From Colocasia esculenta (taxonomy: Eukaryota > Streptophyta > Magnoliopsida > Alismatales > Araceae): a DNA stretch of 64,000 nt. Below the pieces are notes generated by a model that searched no databases, was not told the origin of the DNA, and worked only from the letters and a program-made list of their open reading frames with translations. This document shows positions 31,516-42,599 of the stretch, in pieces; position 1 is the first letter of the stretch, and each line of letters opens with the position of its first letter. Both the position numbers and the translations under genes were made by a program. The DNA is taken from NCBI GenBank assembly GCA_014218235.1, contig CM024757.1, positions 149,061,371 to 149,125,370 of the forward strand, in the 5' to 3' direction.

Positions 31516-33330
31516 TGTTGAACCACTCCTATATTTTTACCTTTTTATTTTGGTGATAATAAAATTTATGTTTAATTAATTATTATTAAAAATATTTAAT
31601 ATTATGTTTTTCTTAATAAATATAAATTTACATGATTAATTGAATATTAAATGTATTTATTAGCATGATTTTTCTAATAATAAATTAAATATCATGATTT
31701 TCTAATAAATATAATTTTATGACATTATTCTATAATGATTTGCACTAAACAGATAAATGGATTCCATTCAATATATATATGGATTTCAGTTCGCAAAGTG
31801 CCATAAGGATTCACTGTCATAAGGATTCACTCTCATAAGGATTCACTGCTATAAGGATTCACTCTCATAAGGATTCACTGCTATAAGGATTCACTCTCAC
31901 ATCGATTTGGTCCCATAACGATTTGATAAGTGACTTTCATATCGATTTGGTCCCATAACGATTTGATAAGTGACTCCACATCGATTTGGTCCCATAACGA
32001 TTTGATAAGTGACTTTCACATCGATTTGGTCCCATAACGATTTGATAAGTGACTCCACATCGATTTGCTCTCATAACGATTCGCTCTCATAAGGATTCGA
32101 TAAGTAACTCTCATAAGGATTCCTTTGTAACTCACACAGACTCCTTTGTAAAAATATGGATTCCTTTGTAAAACATGGATTCCTTTGTAACTCTCATAAG
32201 GATTTGATAAGTGAAACATGGATTCCTTTGTAAAACACAGACTTCTTTGTAAAAACATAGATTTCCTTTATATTTCAAAGTGCCTTTTGGCATCTAGTGA
32301 AAAAGTCAATATTCTTGATTTGCGTAATCCTCTATCTTTCTGACAGGAGATCTTTTTGCTTATCTTTCTAGATCTCTTCTCTCCTGCCAACAAAAGAGAG
32401 ATTACTTACCACTTCTGGGTGGCATCAGGAAACATAAAGGTATGAGCCTTTTTGACAGAAACACTATTTTATCTAAACACTTTTTTCTATGCTTGCAGAC
32501 CTCGTAGACCACAAATTATCAGAAGAAAGAGAAGATGAGCAACGGCTAGAACTCCAACGGATTTATTCAAATTGCTCATATAAAAGATGAAGCAAGGCTG
32601 AAGAAGGAGCATGAGCTTTCCTGAAGATTTTTCAAGAGTGTACAACCAGTGAGGAACCTGAACTCCAAATACACTCAAAGAAAAAGAGAGAAAGAGCCTG
32701 AGCCCAAGAAGAAGTGTTCAAGCATCTGAAGCACTGAAGCATTCAAGCTCCTTCTCCTCTCTTCTCTCTCTCTCTCTGTGCATCTTGTAAATCAGGGGGA
32801 GAGAGTCTTTTGCTGAGAGTTCTTGTAGTTGGTTTTTATTTGTTCCAACTCTCAGCTTTGTTCTTTCTTTTCTAAGAAAGACTTCTGTCCAGCTGTAGGA
32901 CTGTATACAGTGTCTAACCCAGCTAGGGGTTTGTGTCTAGCAGAACCGCACTGGGGTTTGTACCAGGAGGTTGGCTTCTTTACCTGTAAGAGAAGTGGGC
33001 TGCCTTCTTGCCCGGGAAAGAGAAGAAGACCAGCTGGGGTGCTGGGTGTTGTAGTGTCCTTAAGGGGGACTGTACCCTTGGTTAGTGAAATCCCAAGAGG
33101 TTGCTTGGGGACTGGACGTAGGACTTCCATGTGGGAAGGGCCGAACCAGGATAAATCTCTTGTGTTATTTGTGTGATTGTTTATTTGCTTCCGCACTGCT
33201 ACTCTTCATCACACTAAACTAACCAAACCTTCAAGTGTTAATTTCTGTGTTTAAGTTTCTATTTCAGATCTCAGAAAACCTATTCACCCCCCCTCTAGGT
33301 TAGCTTGCTGCCGTACCAAAAGGGCCATCA
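31516..33330 (+). repeat. LTR 3 of the gag-only copia array
   Basis: It is 1815 bp. The terminal bases read gggccatca instead of gggccaaca, one substitution. The GACAA duplication follows at 33331. Confidence 0.92.
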
Positions 33331-33335
33331 GACAA

Positions 33336-33994
33336 AACCTGATCCTTTTCTTTCTGCAATCTAGCATTGCTCCATAAGTCTCAAGCCAATCCATACCCAA
33401 AATAATATCATAATCTGTCAACAGTAGGGCATATAACCGACCCGGCATCTGATTCCCTTCAATCATAATAGGAGCTTCATCTATATAGCTCGAAGTGAGC
33501 AAGAACTCACCTGAGGGAACCTCTACTACTAACTCACAAGACTTTTCCTCTAAAGGATAAGCCTTATAATCTAGAAATTCTTCGGAAATGAAAGAATGAG
33601 AGGCACCCGAATCAAATAAAACTCTTGCTGAATAATCATAAAGAGGTAAAGTACCTTCTATCATATTTGATGCCTCCGCCCGGGCTCGGGTGATAGCCAT
33701 AAACCGGCCTCTTCCTCGCTGCTGCGGTGCTCCTCTGCGACGACCTGCCTGTGGCTGCTGAAACTGCTGAGGCTGCTGCTGCACACCTCTTCCATACCCA
33801 TACTCCCTTAGATAGGGGCAATTACGAATCAAATGCCCCGGATGATTGCAATTATAACATCTATACCCTGGTGGAGTAATGGGCTGCCTGGTAGTGCTCT
33901 GCTGCGACTCCTCCACCTCTGGTCTACCATGACCTTGCTGGAATTGCTGTCGACCTCCCCATCCTCTCCCTTTACCTTTATATGCTGGCTTCAA
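33336..33994 (-). pseudogene. gypsy-1 zinc knuckle and aspartic protease
   Basis: The frame contains the knuckle CYNCNHPGHLIRNC (CX2CX4HX4C), a Gln/Arg-rich linker, and GTLPLYDYSARVLFDSGASH with SFIS following. The protease catalytic Asp is in LFDSGAS. LLLTDYDIILGMDWLETYGA comes next, near the end of the domain. The copia array cuts in at 33335, just past CRKKRIRF. Upstream it is separated from gag by stop codons in the same frame (34021 region). Confidence 0.85.
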
Positions 33995-33999
33995 TTTCT

Positions 34000-34897
34000 A
34001 ACCCCATTTACCAAAGCTTGATGAAGAAGGTCCTGCTGGTGCTTTACCCTTACTCGCACCCACTGACTACTGCGGTAGCCGAAAACTACTTGAGCCTGAC
34101 TCGCCCACCTAACGAGTCCCAATAGACCTCTCCAACGTAGCTGCTCTCTGGGTCGCTTCTTCCACTGTCTTACACATGAGAGGTACTATTGCATCCTGTA
34201 ACTCCACTCTTAAACCTCTAATGAATTACTCAACCATCATATTATTATCTGATACTACATAAGGCGCATATCGGCTAAGTGCCATAAACCTCATCTGGTA
34301 CTCTAAAACTGAAGAGTTACCTTGCTGGAGTGTCCGAAACTGCTCTCTCTTTACTTGCTGTACTTGAATCGGGAAGAATGTATCGTTAAATACATCAAGA
34401 AATTCCGACCAAGTCATAGCCTCTTCTGTCCTGCCTGCGAAGGTGGTCTGCATCTTCAATCGCCACCATTCTAATGCAAAACCCCTCAACTGATAAGCAG
34501 CTAACACGACTTTATCCGCTGCCAGACATCTCATGGTCGCAAAGACTCTTTCAATCTCATGGACCCAATGTTCCGCTGTATCTGGATTCGGCCCTCCTGA
34601 ATAAGTAGGTGGCTGCAATCTCAGAAATTTCTCAACTTGCATCACTGGTTCTTCTGCTAATAACACTGGTGGTGGTGGTGGCACAGGTGCTACAAAAGGC
34701 ACCTCTACTCCTAGCGGAACTGGAGCTACAGGTACAGTCTCTCCATCCCCAGGTGGCACTGCAACTGGTGGTACCAACGCCTGTTGATCCATCCTCCTTT
34801 GAATATCAGTGAGGCTCTCCCAAATCCTCTCTATCATACGATGAGTGCTATCCTCTGGATCATCTCCTCCACCACCCCAATCTCTTCTATCAGCCAT
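34000..34897 (-). pseudogene. gag: gypsy-1 gag
   Basis: A true ATG at 34897 opens MADRRDWGGGGDDPED. A Pro/Val-rich stretch is followed by the retrotransposon gag domain: TAEHWVHEIERVFATMRCLA, FALEWWRLKMQTTFAG, MTWSEFLDVFNDTFFP and REQFRTLQQGNSSVLEYQMR. A TAA at 34228-34226 interrupts it. Reading on in the same frame gives FIRGLRVELQDAIVPLM and EEATQRAATLERS before three further TAG codons ahead of the knuckle. Capsid domain content is normal for Tekay elements; the four stops show decay. Confidence 0.85.
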
Positions 34898-35034
34898 TTC
34901 AAACTTCTACATAAACAACACATCAAACAAAACAAAACAACAAATTATCAGAAACCAGAGTCCCTACCAGCAGTGTACAAAGACCGAAATAAGGCTATGT
35001 ATCTTTCTAGTTCCCTTATATTAACACGGACCTT

Positions 35035-35046
35035 GCTCTGATACCA
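35035..35046 (-). promoter_or_regulatory. tRNA-Met primer binding site, gypsy-1
   Basis: gctctgatacca on the plus strand lies two bases from the 5' LTR end at 35049. Confidence 0.9.
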
Positions 35047-35048
35047 AC

Positions 35049-37289
35049 TGTGGCAGAACACCTCGGCCAAGCTCGTTAAACCGATAATGTACTTGATCCG
35101 AGTCCGCCTCCCACGAACGGGCCGAAGCCTCGCAAGGGATACCAAACCACAGTCCGTGTAAACACAAAGGAACACACCAATTCATATATATATTTCACAA
35201 GTTTACATAGCCATATTTCCACAAAACTCAAAGAAAGTACAAGAGCCTGGGGTATACCCCAAGGTACAACTGAAGAAAGTAAATAACTAACTACGCTACT
35301 ACTGCTACTATACCGCTGGAGGTACTGACCCTGCATCGCTACGACGCGGGTCTGAACTGGACGACGGTCGAGAAACGTCCTCCTCACTCTCACTTGTGGG
35401 AGTAGGGGTGAGCCTCGTGAGTCACTAGCTCAGTAGGGAACTCCCCAAAAAACGAGCAAACCAAAACCACAGGTACGAAAGCAATAAACAGTACCAATAA
35501 TTTATAGAACAGCTAAGCAGGATATGAAAGCTGTAAAAGTACTCACCGTCTGCCGACTACTAAAACAACTGTAATAATTAAACGGCAAACCAGTACAAGT
35601 GTACAAGCTAAAGTAGAGACCGCCAAACACGAGCCACGTGAACTAGTTCGCGACACCAGTGACTGACTCGGACAAGCTAACACAGGTCTACCTCTCAGTC
35701 TCGCAGCCAAGAACGAAAGGTCCAGCTGCCGCTCCACGTGAAAAGGTCAAGAAACTGTGGAGACCAATTAAACACCACCACCTACGGACCACACGGTCAC
35801 AGGCCCATGCCTGGCACCTCTAGAGACCCTGGCCCGGGCTCGCTAGAGTGAGGCACTGGAAAAGGACTAGCTGGGGACCAGTGTCGACTACTGATGTCCG
35901 TACCCCCAACTACGAGCGCGCTACCAGTGACGAAAGACAAACATAAGTATCACTGTCCCACTGTCGTCTTTCCCTCAGCCGGACGTACAACTTAAGCAAA
36001 GGAGTGAGGGTGTCCAAGTCAGACGACACAGACCTCGACGGTACAACACAAGTACCGGGACAAAGCCCCGAGCTAACAGCCTGGCTCACAAAGAACCTGG
36101 GGCACCCAACTGGAGAGGTAACCACGGTAGGCGTCGTACTACTCGCCACGTACACAAAACCACGTGCACGCCACACAAACCACGTGAAGACTCACGTAAA
36201 CCGCATGCACTAGCAGTTCACTACACGTGAACACCATGCAAACACGTAAAGAACCAGCCAACTGCGTACCCAGTACGCTAGTCTCAAAAGCTACGAACAC
36301 TAGGTGCACCACAATTATCATTGCACCGCTCGATATCAATAAATATTCAATATATCAATATTTAAACCAAAAGCATGCTGACGGCAACATTGACTGCCGT
36401 CGATGGGATATAGACGGCAAGGGATCTGGTCGTCTAGTTCCCTGCTGAAGAACCTGGTGTCAATCGATGTTGACGCCAAGCTCCTCGGCTACCAGTTCTC
36501 ACAGAAACCCTAGGCCGACTCCACAAGTGTCCTCGGCCCTAAAACCTGCGAGAAAACACGAGGAAACACTTCCTCTAACATGTATGCATATCAATCAAAC
36601 CGAAACAACATGTTTCATTCCTCAAATTGCTCAAACCACCCATTTACCCCGCATGGATACCCTTACCCGAAAACACAATTAACATGCAAATCCACGCGTT
36701 CCAGATGCATTATCACATCCTAAAGGAACTAAAGGGATCATTCCCTACCTCAAAACACACTTAAACCTCCTAAATTCTCCTGCTTCGCACCAAACCCTCC
36801 GCGAGCTCCTACGGCAATTGCACCACGTTTCGGCGTTTCCTTGGCCGATTCGTCACCACCTCACGTTCCACGATCCTCCAATTAACCTTATACAGCTCTT
36901 GGAAGTAGTGGGGAAGCAAGGGGCATGAAAACAGGGCAAGGGAAAGGGTGATTGAGCTGAGGAAACTGTCCTCGGGCAGACCTATATTCTGCAAGTCGCA
37001 CAGGTTGGCGTCTACAAGGTTGTCGCCAATCAGACCGCCAAGGATAGACGTCCATATCCCTTGTCGCCAAGTTCATATAGTAAACGGCAATATACATAGA
37101 TGCCAATCAGTCAACGACCACACCTGGCCGTCAACCCCTACTCAACTGCAGCATGTCCTATTTTATCTCAGGACCAAACCTGTACCACACCTGCACACCC
37201 CACACGACCAAACCACATTGGCCTCACAATGGCCTTCACAACCATCACACACATGATCCATAAGGATCCGAAAAGCACGCGACGTTACA
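35049..37289 (-). repeat. gypsy-1 5' LTR
   Basis: It is 2241 bp, beginning TGTGGCAGAACAC and ending acgttaca on the plus strand. It contains box clusters at 36380-36480 and 37004-37138 that match those in the left LTR. Frames inside it are not conserved between the two LTRs and are not counted as genes. Confidence 0.88.
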
Positions 37290-38636
37290 TTCAGTCTGCT
37301 CTGCTCCCTTACAAGACCGGACGTCTCGAAGGGGCATTTGTAGATGCGAGATTTGGCCCATCCCCGTGTGGTTCTTTGGCCCATTATGCCTCGTTTGACC
37401 GTTTGTTGACCTACCTCAGATGCCATGTAGACGGCAGCATCGATGGCCGCAGACTACTGGTTGGCGGCAAGCCCCCTTGACGTTGACCCATACAGACGTC
37501 CACATCCCTGGACGTCTGCATGCGGTTGGCGGCAGGATCGCTGGACGTTAACCTGGTTTACCTGGTCTACGCAGCAACCCCGAGAATATAGCCCACTTGT
37601 GCCTTTCTCTCACCCATGCACCGCATGGGGCCATTCCCAACGGGCATATGGGCCACCTTGATCGCCAGAAGAGAGCTGTGGACGATCCGTTTCCCATGGC
37701 TCCTCGGACAACCGTGGGCGTCAGGGAGTCCTCTGGAGGTGACGAATGTCGCTGGCGTCCCTCGATGGCGATGAGTGGATCTCTAGTTGACCCCGTTGAC
37801 TCCTCAATTGACTAGTTTGACTGAAGAGAAAACAAGGAAAACCAGAAGAATGAGGGGGAGTTTTGTGATCGCCAGGGCCTTACCTGTGCCCATGGAATGT
37901 GTTGATCACGTTCACGAAGCGGCCTCACGCAACGAACAGAGACGGGGGCCTCAACTTCTTCTCCTTCGGCCGGCCAAAGAAGAAGAGCTCCGTGGTCTTC
38001 TGCAAATTGTTCCTGCCACAAAGAGACACTCTATAAGTCTAAAGGAAGAGTAGTAAATGTTCAAAACGGAAAGAGACAGCCCAAAAGGTGAGTCCCGTAC
38101 CGGTTGCGGACTTGAGAAGAGGGGTGGCCAAGTGCTATGACCACCCTTCTTCCCTCCGTTTTTGGTTGGGAAACCCCTTTCTAGGTGTGTAGGGAAGTGA
38201 CCTACGTGGCTAGAGTGAGTGGGAGGGTGTGTTTGACATGCAACTATTAAGGAAAGAAGAAATGAAAGAGAGGAAGAGGGGGGAGTTGATCCTCATTTGC
38301 AAGCGATGTGGCTTCCTTTCAAGGCTCCTCCAGCTCCAAAAGTAGCCCCCTGAACGTCCCAAGGTGTGAGAGGAAGAAGAGTTGGAGTTGTGGAAACTTG
38401 GGTGCAATTTCTCTCTCCTATCTCAAAGCATCAGCATGTGGATGTCCAGCCTCTCTCCCTTGGCTCAGAGGGCTCAAGGGAAGGTTATATAGACAGTGGA
38501 GCTCGGGGTTAGAATGCCTAGGATGCTAAGTGTGAAGAAACACACTTGCACACATGGCAATCCATGTATTAAAGCTCCAACCAATGGGGGGAGGCCAAGT
38601 AGGCTTTTTACTGAGTCAAGGCGGTGCCAAGGTAAT
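37290..38636. other. Unassigned DNA right of gypsy-1, with two box clusters
   Basis: No protein is recognisable. Box clusters lie at 37428-37556 (agacggcag, atggccgc, ggcggcaag, tgacgttgac, agacgtcc, ggacgtctg, ggcggcagg, ggacgttaac) and 37708-37810 (gggcgtcag, ggcgtcc, gttgacc and similar). They are the same box types as at 2098-4735. This may be the other arm of the plant-mobile-domain segment that gypsy-1 interrupted, though no target duplication supports this. A possible splice donor on the minus strand (cacag/gtaagg) lies near 37885. Confidence 0.4.
37428..37556. repeat. Box cluster right of gypsy-1 (array 8)
   Basis: Eight or more ACGGC / GACGTC / GGCGGC boxes occur in about 130 bases in both orientations, outside any LTR. 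Spacing is 10-18 bases. Confidence 0.6.
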
Positions 38637-40838
38637 CTTCCAATATTGGTAATCTTCACCATCAAAGAATGGTGGCCTTGTGACTGATTGGCCTTCATAG
38701 TTGTGTGCCTTGGATGCCATTTCTTCTCAAATCTTTAGATTCTTCTGAGAAGACCTTCCTCTGATACCACTTGTTGGATCGAAATGGCAAACAAACAGAC
38801 CTAGAGGTGGGGTGAATAGGACTTTTTATCTTTTAAAATTTTCTTCTAAAAAACACAGCACTAAATAGATATGTTAGTACTAAGTGTGATGTGTGTGATT
38901 CAAGTGTAAACTTGGCGGAAACAATCACACAAATAAATGCACAAGGGATTTATCCTGGTTCGGCCCTTCCCACATGGAAGTCCTACATCCAGTCCTCAAG
39001 CCAACCACTTGAGATTTCACTAAACTGCCAACAACTTGTCCTTCTCTCACCCTCGAGAGGAATTACAAAACCCACTTGCTCCCAAGCAAATCTTCCCTAA
39101 ATAGGGGTACAAACACTGCCTTTCACAAGGCCTTCCCTTCATAGGAGGGGTAAAGCAGAACAGAACTTCTGCAACAATTACAACAGAAATAGAGAATTAA
39201 ACACTTGTGTGTTTGCCTCAAAACTGAGCACAAAACACACACAAACTCCAACAGGATTGAAGGATCAAGAAATTGAGCAAAATCCTAATTGAAGCAACTT
39301 GGGTGGACTTGAAGACAGTAGTAAATTACAACTGCCACCCAATACACAGAACTTCAGAAGAAAACTTTCTGAAGTGAGGCTCTCTGACTGTAGCTTAGCA
39401 AGAAGGCTTTTTGAGAGAGAGAGAGAGCTTGAAGGATTCAGATGAAGCTTTCAAGAGAATTGGCTTGAATGTATGTGGTCTCTGTGTATTTCTGTCTTGT
39501 GTTGTTCTCTCTTCTTCTTCTTTTATAATCTTTAAAAATATAGCCATTTGAAGGAGATAGCCGTTGGAGCTTGGTGGCTGTTTGCAAATTAGCCGTTGGA
39601 AGAGAGTTTCTAGGATCCTTTGGATCTTGAAGGCTTTGTCCAGAAGGTCTTGAAATTTGCATCTTTCCAAGGTCTTCAGAATAGGAGCAGTTGTCACAGC
39701 TAGAAGATAAGCTCTTGTAGTCTGAGCTGGAAACCACCCATGCTAAACATGTGCTCCAATTAATGCCTGTTGCAAAGACAAGACAAAGACAAGCATATCT
39801 CCATACCTTTGTGGTATGTGGGTCAGTTGGAGTACAACAGGCAGTATGGAACCTAGTATTCTCAACCTTTTAATAAAATAGAGCAGACAGATAAAAAGTT
39901 AAAGTATGGGTCTGTCAGTGGTAGGTGAGATCGTTAGATGCCATGCGTCTGAGATTTTTCATAAATGCTTTGTGTCTCATGAAGGATATAAATTGAAGTA
40001 AAGGACATCAAGACTGTAAGACTCAAAAAGATATTTCAGAGAAATGTTTTGCAGAGATGAATAATTTGAATATACTATGTTCTGTTAGAGAAATATATTA
40101 AAATAATAATCTTCTAAGATTTTAGTAAGATATGTTAGGCAATAGGCAATTTGCCAATAAACTATGTCTAAGATGTTTAAGAATCAGAAAAGGATTTTAT
40201 AAACTTAAAGACAAAAATATTCCAAGACAGATAGAATTGACAAATTAAAAAGTACAAGTACAAAACTGACAGTGAAGTCGAATGCAATAGAACAGGTGAT
40301 TCGACTCAAGAAATAGGCATGATTCGAATTCAAGAAGAATAAGGTAATTAGACTATAGTAGTGAAGACATCAATCGAATGTAGTGTAAGGCAACATTCGG
40401 ATGTATGAGTCGAAGTCGTGAGTCGAATACAGTGTAAAGGACATTCGACTGTGTGAGTCGAAGTCATGAGTCGAATACAGTGTAAAGGACATTCGACTGT
40501 GTGAGTCGAAGTCATGAGTCGAGTACTGTGTAAATGACATTCGACTGTGTGAGTCGAATGTTATGTAAAATTGTGGACTTAGAAAAAATTCGCAAGACTT
40601 GTGACTGAGTTTCTGAAGGAGTCGGATTTTGCAGTCTAATATATCAGTCGGATACAGTAGGCTATAGAGATAGTTCTGTGGCCTTAAAAATTTTTGAGTA
40701 TTCAGGATATTGTATCTATATAGAATTTTGTGACATATATATTTTGGAAAACACATATTTAAAGATTTGTCATAGAAAAAACATTATTCATAAGTATTTA
40801 AAAGAAACTTTGGATTTCTTAGGGGCAGTTGCTCAACA
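38637..40838 (-). mobile_element. Copia copy B: 5' LTR, primer site and truncated gag, inserted in gypsy-2
   Basis: On the minus strand the LTR spans 40838-38772 (ends TGTTG... and ...CCAACA on that strand; plus-strand ends tgttggatcg and gctcaaca). The primer site is at 38769-38758 (one mismatch). Gag starts at 38720: MASKAHNYEGQSVTRPPFF, then DGEDYQYWK. Gag stops matching at about 38637, so everything downstream was lost. The right LTR end abuts gypsy-2 RNase H coding DNA exactly at 40839. A TATA-type motif (TATAAAAG, plus-strand 39520-39527) fits the element strand. It is the same family as copy A (685-1136). Confidence 0.8.
40407..40565. repeat. 48-bp tandem repeat with GTCGAA/TTCGAC boxes in copia copy B LTR
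   Basis: Three 48-bp units (40407-40454, 40455-40502, 40503-40550) and a partial fourth occur. Each carries gagtcgaag, gagtcgaat and cattcgact, so direct and inverted TCGA-centred boxes alternate. Further single boxes extend to about 40265 and 40650. Confidence 0.88.
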
Positions 40839-41145
40839 CCTGGTTAGCTTAGTTAAAGGCGCCTCTATGGAGGCAAAGCCTTCTATAAATTGCCTGTAAT
40901 AACCAGCTAGACCATGAAAGCCCCTGATCTTTGATGGTGTTCTCGGAGTCTCCAACTCTAGCATTGCCCAAACCTTCGCTGGATCAATAGCAACTTCAGA
41001 GCCTGAGATGACCTGTCAAAGGAAGTGAACCTCACGCATCAAGAAGTCACACTTGCTAAACTTGGCATACAGCTTGTGCTCACGAAGAACTTCTAGAGCT
41101 ATCCTCAGGTGCTCATGGTGTATAGCTTCATCAGGGGAGTAGACT
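40839..41145 (-). pseudogene. gypsy-2 RT end and RNase H start
   Basis: The minus strand reads KLYAKFSKCDFLMREVHFL, a stop, QVISGSEVAIDPAKVWAMLE, then GFHGLAGYYRQFIEGFASIE and APLTKLT up to the copia junction. These are the connection and early RNase H blocks of gypsy elements. Confidence 0.8.
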
Positions 41146-41924
41146 AACACATCGTCTATGAACACCACAACAAAACTATCCATTTATGGCCTGAACACAC
41201 TGTTCTTGAGATCCATGAACACTAGAGGGGTGTTAGTCAGATCAAAAGGAAGCACATGGAACTCATAGTGTTCATAACGTGTCCTGAATGTTGTCTTCGA
41301 AGCATCCTCCTCCTTGATCATCAACTGATGGTATCCTGAACGCAGATCGATCTTGGAGAACACAGACACATTTTGGAGTTGATCGAACAAGTCATCTATA
41401 TGCGGCAAAGGGTACTTATTCTTCACTGTCACCTAATTGAGCTTCCTGTAGTCAATGCACAATCTTAGGGAACCATCATTTTTCTTCATGAATGGTACAT
41501 GTGCACCCCATGGTGAAACACTAGGGCGAATGAACCCCTTATCGAGCAACTCCTGCAATGGCTTCCTTAGCTCAACTAGCTCTGCAGAAGCCATCCAGTA
41601 GGGAGCCTTAGAGATAGGTGAGGTGCCTGGAAGCAACTCGATAGTGAACTCTATCTCCCTTGTTGGTGGCAATCAAGACAGATCATCAGGAAACACCTCT
41701 GGAAACTCCTACACAACCTTGATCTTCTTAAGGGTCAGTGACTGATCGACCTCAAGGATCAAAACCACACTGGCAAGAAAAGCGTCACAACCCTTGTTCA
41801 CCATCTTCACAGCTTTCATGGCCGAGATCACAAACTTTCCCTCCAGATTCCTAGGCAAAGAATGTGAGAACTCATCCTCCCCAGGAATGCGGAAAGTAAT
41901 CATCTTCCTCCTGCAATTGACCAA
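41146..41924 (-). pseudogene. gypsy-2 reverse transcriptase
   Basis: The minus strand contains EIEFTIELLPGTSPISKAPY, GFIRPSVSPWGAHVPFMKKN, LRLCIDYRKLN, a TAG, VTVKNKYPLPHIDDLFDQL, KIDLRSGYHQLMIKEEDASK, then a TAA just before SFVVVFIDDVLVYS with the catalytic FIDD. The N-terminal linker piece is at 41924-41709. At least three stops break it. Confidence 0.85.
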
Positions 41925-41942
41925 GGCATAGTGCTCCTCAAG

Positions 41943-42569
41943 TCAATTTAGACCAAGTATAGCATCATAGTCCTTCATCGTGAGCAAGTAGAAGCACCCA
42001 AACAAACCCTGGTCTTCAATGGACACTTGTAAGGATGGAATGTACTTCCTAGTTGCTACTGTACTTGCTGGGGTATGTACCGATAGGGGAACCTCTAAAT
42101 CTTCTGCCTCAACTTCAGACTCTTCTGCTAACTGCTTAGAAAACCACTCGGAAATAAATGAGTGTGTAGCACTCGTATCAATCAATACTTGATCCTGCAC
42201 ACCCATAACTAAAATAGTACCTTCTGTGATGTTCTCTGCCTGCTCTACATCCTCGTGTGCTAGTGCATATGCTTGGGCTTGGGCCTGAGGCCTTCCTGGC
42301 TTCCCGATCACTGGTGTCGTTGCCGCAGCTTCTACTAGGGCTGGAGCTCCTCTTGGTACGAACTGTTGAAGTCTTAGATAGTCTTTGATCTGGTGCTTAA
42401 TACTGTCGCACTTCAAGCGTTTCCTTGCTAGCTTCGAGCACTCTGAGCCACCATGTGTCCTTCCGCAATGAGGACACTCCTTCTTATAGCTGGGCATGAA
42501 GCTGGTCGTCTGGGGTACGGCTACTGACTGGCTCGAAACTACTGCACGATGTGGCTGTTGCTGATACAC
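41943..42569 (-). pseudogene. gypsy-2 zinc-finger remnant and aspartic protease
   Basis: A degenerate knuckle (CPHCGRTHGGSEC, then CDSIKHQIKDY where a Cys/His pattern is expected) is followed by a Gln/Ala-rich linker and TEGTILVMGVQDQVLIDTSA with THSFIS. The usual catalytic D-[ST]-G is D-T-S here, so the protease would be inactive. LLTMKDYDAILGL ends the domain. Confidence 0.8.
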
Positions 42570-42599
42570 GGCTGCTCTCTTCCTGTCTTGACTCTAGAA

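Larger units (their letters stand above)
23351..33330 (+). mobile_element. Gag-only copia array: LTR-gag-LTR-gag-LTR with a single target duplication
   Basis: Three near-identical 1.81-kb LTRs (23351-25164, 27433-29246, 31516-33330) alternate with two 2.27-kb gag-only interiors. The outer ends are flanked by one 5-bp duplication, GACAA (23346-23350 and 33331-33335), inside gypsy-1 pol. There is no protease, integrase, RT or RNase H, so it depends on another element. Only a handful of differences separate the units, so the array is very recent. The gag resembles the SIRE/Maximus lineage. Unequal recombination between LTRs after one insertion, or integration of a recombined cDNA, could explain the structure. 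Confidence 0.92.
5708..37289 (-). mobile_element. gypsy-1: Tekay/Del-type Ty3/gypsy chromovirus, split by two copia insertions
   Basis: On the minus strand the order is 5' LTR (37289-35049), tRNA-Met primer site (35046-35035), gag, zinc knuckle, protease, [copia array], RT, RNase H, integrase, a chromodomain-like tail and 3' LTR (20203-20149, then 7891-5708 after removal of the SIRE copia). That order and the chromodomain-like tail define a Tekay-type chromovirus. Without the insertions it is about 9.3 kb. The LTRs start TGTAACGTCGCG and differ by roughly 4 percent in the 330 bases I compared. No target duplication is visible: the flanks are ctttc on the left and ttcag on the right. All coding parts carry stops or frameshifts, so it is inactive. 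Confidence 0.85.

Noticed and set aside
40407..40550. CRISPR-like direct repeats
   Set aside because: Units are contiguous without unique spacers and lie in a plant LTR.
40370..40756. Frame with repeated FDSHSRMSFTLYSTHD units
   Set aside because: It is the 48-bp LTR repeat read as protein (48 is a multiple of 3), with no sign of coding.
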